The translations under genes and the position numbers were made by a program. A stretch of DNA of 29,039 nucleotides. It comes from CAIZQW01 sp964459675. GTDB lineage: Bacteria; Verrucomicrobiota; Kiritimatiellia; RFP12; UBA1067. This document shows, one piece after another, positions 25,805 through 29,039 of the stretch. Location of the stretch: the NCBI GenBank assembly GCA_964459675.1, contig CAYWNP010000019.1, forward strand, positions 1 through 29,039, read 5' to 3'. Below the pieces are notes generated by a model that saw nothing but the letters and a program-made list of their open reading frames with translations, was not told the origin of the DNA and ran no database searches. Within the stretch, counting starts at the first letter, position 1. Each line of letters starts with the position of its first letter.

Positions 25805-26755
25805 ATGATGAAACAAAATATGAGTTGGATTTTTAAGCATGGTATTCAAAGGGTTGCGGTGTTGTTTTGCCTTCCTTTCATCTGTAGCTGTCTGTCGGCA
25901 GTTCCGTCTGCTGGTAAGCCTTCCACGCGCTGTGTGTGGGCCTTTTCAGATATACATGTCGGAAACAACACCCCTGCCGCAGGAAATGTGGATGGTGCGG
26001 AGTGGTTGAGGCGTGCCTGTGCGGAGATGAAGACAAATGGGATCTCGGTTGATTATGCCCTTGTCCTGGGGGATATTACGCAGAATGGCTGGGCGGAGGA
26101 GTTGGACAGCTATCTCAAGGTGCGCGCTCAGAGTGGCATCACCAATTGGTTTGAACTGGCGGGCAACCATGAATATGCACGCGATGGCAAGAGTGTGTAT
26201 CAGGAGAAGATCCGGTCCGCAAAACCCTATTGCGTTGTTGATGGAAACCTTGTCTGGTTTATCCTCTCGGATGAGAAGCCTGGAGTCCCGGGCGATCTCT
26301 CTGAAACGACCTTGCGTTGGCTTGATCAGAAGCTGACGGAACATAAGGACAAAATCATCATTATCTCCTCCCATCAATTGGTCTATGACACGGTAAAGAC
26401 GTCCACAAAGGGTTCGATGTTTCTTAATCCCAAGGAGCAGGTCAAGGACCTTCTCACCCGTCACCATGTCGACGTGTGGCTGGCCGGACATGAACACCAT
26501 GTTCCGTGGACTGAAGAGTCCATGATAAAGAAAGATGGGACATGGTTCATCAATGTCGCCTCCATGAGCTATGCCTATAATACGAGAGAGAGCCAGTCCT
26601 TTCTTCTGGACTTCACCGAGGGAGAGCAGCAGATCAAAGTACGCCGCCGTATTCACGACAAGGGGATCTTCGCGGAAAAAGGTACCTTCGTGATTCCGCT
26701 TCAACGCGCCATCAAGCTCGGAACGCCCATCGAACTCAAGAACCTGTTGCCGTAA
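25805..26755 (+). CDS. Exported calcineurin-like metallophosphoesterase
   Basis: A 316-residue protein with a signal peptide ending in a Cys-rich stretch (CLPFICSCLSA), possibly a lipoprotein site. The two-metal phosphoesterase motifs appear in order: FSDIHVG (D49, H51), VLGDIT (D90), AGNHEY (N121, H122), IIISSHQ and LAGHEHH. This makes hydrolysis of a phosphomonoester or diester outside the cytoplasm likely; the substrate cannot be told. Two adjacent ATG codons (25805, 25808) follow AAGAGA, and either could be used. Same strand as the GH16 gene, 65 bp after it. A 197-bp AT-rich gap with no evident gene follows. Confidence 0.88.
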   Translation: MMKQNMSWIFKHGIQRVAVLFCLPFICSCLSAVPSAGKPSTRCVWAFSDIHVGNNTPAAGNVDGAEWLRRACAEMKTNGISVDYALVLGDITQNGWAEELDSYLKVRAQSGITNWFELAGNHEYARDGKSVYQEKIRSAKPYCVVDGNLVWFILSDEKPGVPGDLSETTLRWLDQKLTEHKDKIIIISSHQLVYDTVKTSTKGSMFLNPKEQVKDLLTRHHVDVWLAGHEHHVPWTEESMIKKDGTWFINVASMSYAYNTRESQSFLLDFTEGEQQIKVRRRIHDKGIFAEKGTFVIPLQRAIKLGTPIELKNLLP

Positions 26756-26952
26756 GTGTGTGAATACCTCGCTTGGCTTTGTATTTTTATATAGCCATTT
26801 ATTAAACTTGTCCTAAAATAATATTTTTGCAATAATTACTCTTGTACTGGGCTTTCCAAATAACGATCTGAATTGTTTTTATTGCGCGGAGACGTGCAGG
26901 CGAAGCGGTTTTCAACAGAATCAACCGGTTTTTTTTGGATTGGAGAATGATA

Positions 26953-27300
26953 ATGGAAAAACTGAATTTTGAATGTCAACAATGCGGATATTGCTGTCGT
27001 CAACATGGCAAATATCAGTACATTTATGTGACGCCGAAGGATGTTCAGCAGTTATCCAAGCATCTGAATCTCACGCCCAAAATCTTTCGCGGGAGATTTA
27101 CAAAAGAGCTCTCGCATGGCGTGGTACTGAATTTTGTACAAGACGGCTGTGTGTTTCATGATGAAAAGAAGGGGTGTACAGTCCATCCTGTCAAACCCCG
27201 TCAATGCGCCACCTGGCCCTTCTGGCCGGAAAACATCGAAAACGGTCATTTCAAACCAGGCATCCTCAAAATATGTAAAGGGTGTTCCGTGTGCGCTTGA
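26953..27300 (+). CDS. YkgJ-family cysteine-cluster protein
   Basis: A 115-residue cytoplasmic protein with the YkgJ pattern: FECQQCGYCC (C8, C11, C14, C15), then DGCVFHDEKKGCTVHPVKPRQCATWPFW, and ICKGCSVC near the end. The family is presumed to bind a zinc or iron-sulfur cluster; its role is unknown. The frame is open from a TTG at 26935, with ATG at 26947 and 26953. ATG 26953 is preferred because GGAG lies seven bases upstream and the protein then begins directly with the Cys motif region. No operon partner is clear; the antitoxin follows after 74 bp. Confidence 0.85.
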   Translation: MEKLNFECQQCGYCCRQHGKYQYIYVTPKDVQQLSKHLNLTPKIFRGRFTKELSHGVVLNFVQDGCVFHDEKKGCTVHPVKPRQCATWPFWPENIENGHFKPGILKICKGCSVCA

Positions 27301-27374
27301 ACATTGCAAATATGCCTTTTTTCCTTGATTTATACAATGGGTCATGTAAGAATGTAAGGAAATAAGGAAATGCT

Positions 27375-27599
27375 ATGCTTGCAAAACTGACGAGCAAAAA
27401 TCAACTGACCTTGCCCAAGCGCATTATTGAGCAGTTTGGCGATGTGCGCTATTTTTCCGTGGAAGCCGAATACGGGCGGATCATCCTGGAACCGGTTAAT
27501 ACGAATCCGCTGAGTGCGGTTCGAGAGAAAATGGAGTCGTTAGGGCTCACGGAAAAGGATGTGCAGGAGGCCGTTACATGGTCGCGCAAGCGGAAATAG
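27375..27599 (+). CDS. AbrB/SpoVT-type antitoxin
   Basis: A 74-residue protein with an N-terminal swapped-hairpin DNA-binding domain: LAKLTSKNQLTLPKRIIEQF is the classic AbrB/MazE opening, followed by FSVEAEYGRIILEPV. The C-terminal helix (LTEKDVQEAVTWSRKRK) would be the toxin-binding part. An AAGGAA lies six bases before the ATG. The last 22 bases overlap the PIN gene, whose GGAGG is inside this gene. This is a normal type II arrangement in which the antitoxin comes first and probably represses its own promoter. Confidence 0.88.
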   Translation: MLAKLTSKNQLTLPKRIIEQFGDVRYFSVEAEYGRIILEPVNTNPLSAVREKMESLGLTEKDVQEAVTWSRKRK

Positions 27600-28024
27600 T
27601 CCGGCCACGGGTTGTTCTGGATACAAATGTAATCCTTTCCGCACTGCTCTTTCGCTCAGGAAAGGTCTCCTGGATCGGTGATGCGTGGAAAGGTAGGCGG
27701 CTCATTCCGCTGGTTTCAAAAGAGACGCTTGTTGAATTGCTTCGCGTACTGACATATCCGAAGTTCAAGCTGACTCCCGTAGAACAGCAGAGTGTGCTTG
27801 AGGCTTTTCTTCCGTATGCCGAAACCGTGCAGGTTCATAACACCCCGTCGCTACCAAAATGCAGGGATCCGCACGACCAGAAATTTCTAATTCTTGCAAA
27901 ACAGGGGCAGGCCGATTTTCTGGTGACAGGCGATGCCGATCTCCTCGCAATCGAACAATTTAAAGTGTGCCCCATTGTCACACCCGAGCAATTTGCACTG
28001 AGGGTCTCTTCTGGAACGCCGTAA
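27578..28024 (+). CDS. PIN-domain ribonuclease toxin
   Basis: A 148-residue PIN protein of the PIN_3 group (putative toxin-antitoxin toxin component). The acidic active-site residues are present: D15 in VVLDTNVILSAL, E49 or E53 in SKETLVELL, D97 or D100 in KCRDPHDQKFL, and D119 or D121 in VTGDADLL. VapC-like toxins cut tRNA or other RNA and are held in check by the partner encoded just upstream. The gene is intact, with GGAGG seven bases before the ATG inside the antitoxin gene; the overlap implies coupled translation. Confidence 0.88.
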   Translation: MVAQAEIVRPRVVLDTNVILSALLFRSGKVSWIGDAWKGRRLIPLVSKETLVELLRVLTYPKFKLTPVEQQSVLEAFLPYAETVQVHNTPSLPKCRDPHDQKFLILAKQGQADFLVTGDADLLAIEQFKVCPIVTPEQFALRVSSGTP

Positions 28025-28060
28025 CTCATGCATTTGAGCTTGCAAAGCGCAACCCATAAA

Positions 28061-28076
28061 GATTAATCTATTAATC
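28061..28076. promoter_or_regulatory. Perfect inverted repeat upstream of bioB
   Basis: GATTAAT and ATTAATC flank the two-base spacer CT, about 55 bases before the bioB start. The size and position suit an operator. It does not match the BirA operator as I know it from E. coli or Firmicutes. Confidence 0.4.
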
Positions 28077-28131
28077 CACTAGACTTCAAAGGTTAGTATT
28101 TTAGAAAACATGAGGCTGTACGAGGAGCATG

Positions 28132-29039
28132 ATGCATTTACATCCGGCAATTGAGAACGCGTATAAGGTTTTAGAGGGAGCATCGTTAACACGTGAGGAG
28201 GCGCTCGCCCTGGTGACCCAGGTGAATGGCGCGGATATCCTAGACCTGGTCTCTCTGGCCAACAAGGTCCGGCAAAAATGTGCAGCGCCGATCGCTCCCT
28301 GTTCGATCATCAATGCCAAGTCAGGCCGGTGCGAGCAGAATTGCCGCTTCTGTGCTCAGAGCGCCCATCATGATACGGGCGTGACCACCTATGAGTTGTT
28401 GCCGAAGGAGGATGTGTTGGCCGCCGCGAAGAAGGCGTATGCGACGGGCGTCCGTATGTTTGGCTATGTGACCAGTGGCATCGGCTATCTGAAGCCCACA
28501 GAGGAGTTTAATAAGATTCTTGAGACGCTCGATGCCCTTCATGTGGCCCTGCCGGATATGAAACTCTGTGTCTCCATTGGTATCCTGAGTTGTGAGACGG
28601 CGGAGCTGCTGGCGAAGCATCATGCCTGGCGCTATAACATGAATCTGCAGACCAATCCCTCCCGCTATCATGAGCTGATCGCGGATACGCACTCCATCGC
28701 CGATAAGATTGCCACGATCAAGTATCTCCAATCCTTCGGTGTCACAAATTGTACAGGCGGCATCTTTGGCCTTGGCGAGAGCTGGCAGGATCGCGTCGAA
28801 ATGGCGTTTGCTATCAAGGAGCTGAATGTGGATGGTATCCCGCTCAATGTGCTTCTGCCGATTAAGGGAACGCCTTTGGAGGAGAAACCAATTATGCGGC
28901 CGAGCGAGGTCGCGAAAGCCTTTTCGCTCTTCCGTCTGGTGAACCCGACGAAGATGATCAAGTTCGCCGCTGGACGTGAGACGGTCATGAAGGATTTTCA
29001 GGGGTTACTCATGCTCGCCGGGGCGAACAGCCTCATGAC
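28132..29039 (+). CDS. bioB: Biotin synthase BioB (3' end beyond the window)
   Basis: 302 residues are visible of an expected 320-350. BioB is a radical SAM enzyme that inserts sulfur into dethiobiotin, the last step of biotin synthesis. The SAM cluster motif is SGRCEQNCRFCAQS (C67, C71, C74), followed by YNMNLQTNPSRYHELI, VTNCTGGIFGLGES, PLNVLLPIKGTPLE and AAGRETVM. Of the ligands of the second cluster in E. coli BioB, C128 and C188 are kept (C146, C207), but C97 is replaced (G111 by my alignment) and R260 is Lys (K277). There is an extra Cys at 57. ATG 28132 follows GAGGAG; ATG 28129 is too close to it. Confidence 0.9.
   Translation, partial: MHLHPAIENAYKVLEGASLTREEALALVTQVNGADILDLVSLANKVRQKCAAPIAPCSIINAKSGRCEQNCRFCAQSAHHDTGVTTYELLPKEDVLAAAKKAYATGVRMFGYVTSGIGYLKPTEEFNKILETLDALHVALPDMKLCVSIGILSCETAELLAKHHAWRYNMNLQTNPSRYHELIADTHSIADKIATIKYLQSFGVTNCTGGIFGLGESWQDRVEMAFAIKELNVDGIPLNVLLPIKGTPLEEKPIMRPSEVAKAFSLFRLVNPTKMIKFAAGRETVMKDFQGLLMLAGANSLM

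Noticed and set aside
25946..26704. A 252-codon antisense frame under the metallophosphoesterase
   Set aside because: The sense gene has all metal-binding motifs in order; the antisense translation has none.
1..29039. CRISPR arrays, tRNA or rRNA genes, insertion sequences, prophage genes
   Set aside because: None seen on either strand: no regularly spaced repeats, no transposase or integrase motifs, and no recognisable structured RNA gene.

Overview
The window looks like a piece of a bacterial chromosome from a metagenome assembly. A run of exactly 100 N at 5006-5105 is a scaffold gap. All genes read as bacterial, and no phage, plasmid, rRNA, tRNA or CRISPR locus was seen. The gene mix (L-fucose catabolism, a secreted GH16 glucanase, an exported FAD-dependent oxidoreductase, an exported TPR protein with a lectin-like tail, a MurA with Asp at the catalytic Cys position, an anaerobe-style BioB) fits a sugar-degrading, probably anaerobic member of the PVC group (Kiritimatiellota, Lentisphaerota or Verrucomicrobiota). 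That placement is inference; no marker gene settles it.

Layout. 1-475: the tail of an unknown gene, then a non-coding stretch with two REP-like hairpins in inverted orientation. 476-4349: the L-fucose locus, with fucP-fucU leftward and fucI rightward from a shared control region. 4355-6382: a DMT/EamA transporter fragment and murA, separate genes that only appear fused because an open frame runs through the N gap. 6492-8718: an exported TPR protein broken by a perfect 94-bp tandem duplication. 8848-12829: rnr (RNase R) and, convergent with it, pgi.

13013-16711: an apparent operon for a YfgM-like TPR membrane protein, a FecR-domain exported protein and a PpiD-like membrane chaperone that seems to lack the parvulin domain. 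It ends at a strong intrinsic terminator (16717-16749). In E. coli, YfgM and PpiD form a complex at the SecYEG translocon, so this may be a compact PVC version with an extra partner. 16832-22742: guaB, fhs, fau and a UvrD/Rep-type helicase, all on the + strand; the first three serve purine and one-carbon folate metabolism.

22865-26755: an exported FAD-dependent oxidoreductase (-) divergent from a secreted GH16 enzyme and an exported metallophosphoesterase (+). 26953-28024: a small YkgJ-type cysteine-cluster protein and an AbrB/PIN toxin-antitoxin pair. 28132 to the end: bioB, cut by the window edge.

No single spectacular new system is evident. The observations most worth following are the YfgM-FecR-PpiD operon with its parvulin-less PpiD, the altered cluster ligands in BioB, the Asp-type MurA, the frameshifting duplication, and the REP-like repeats.
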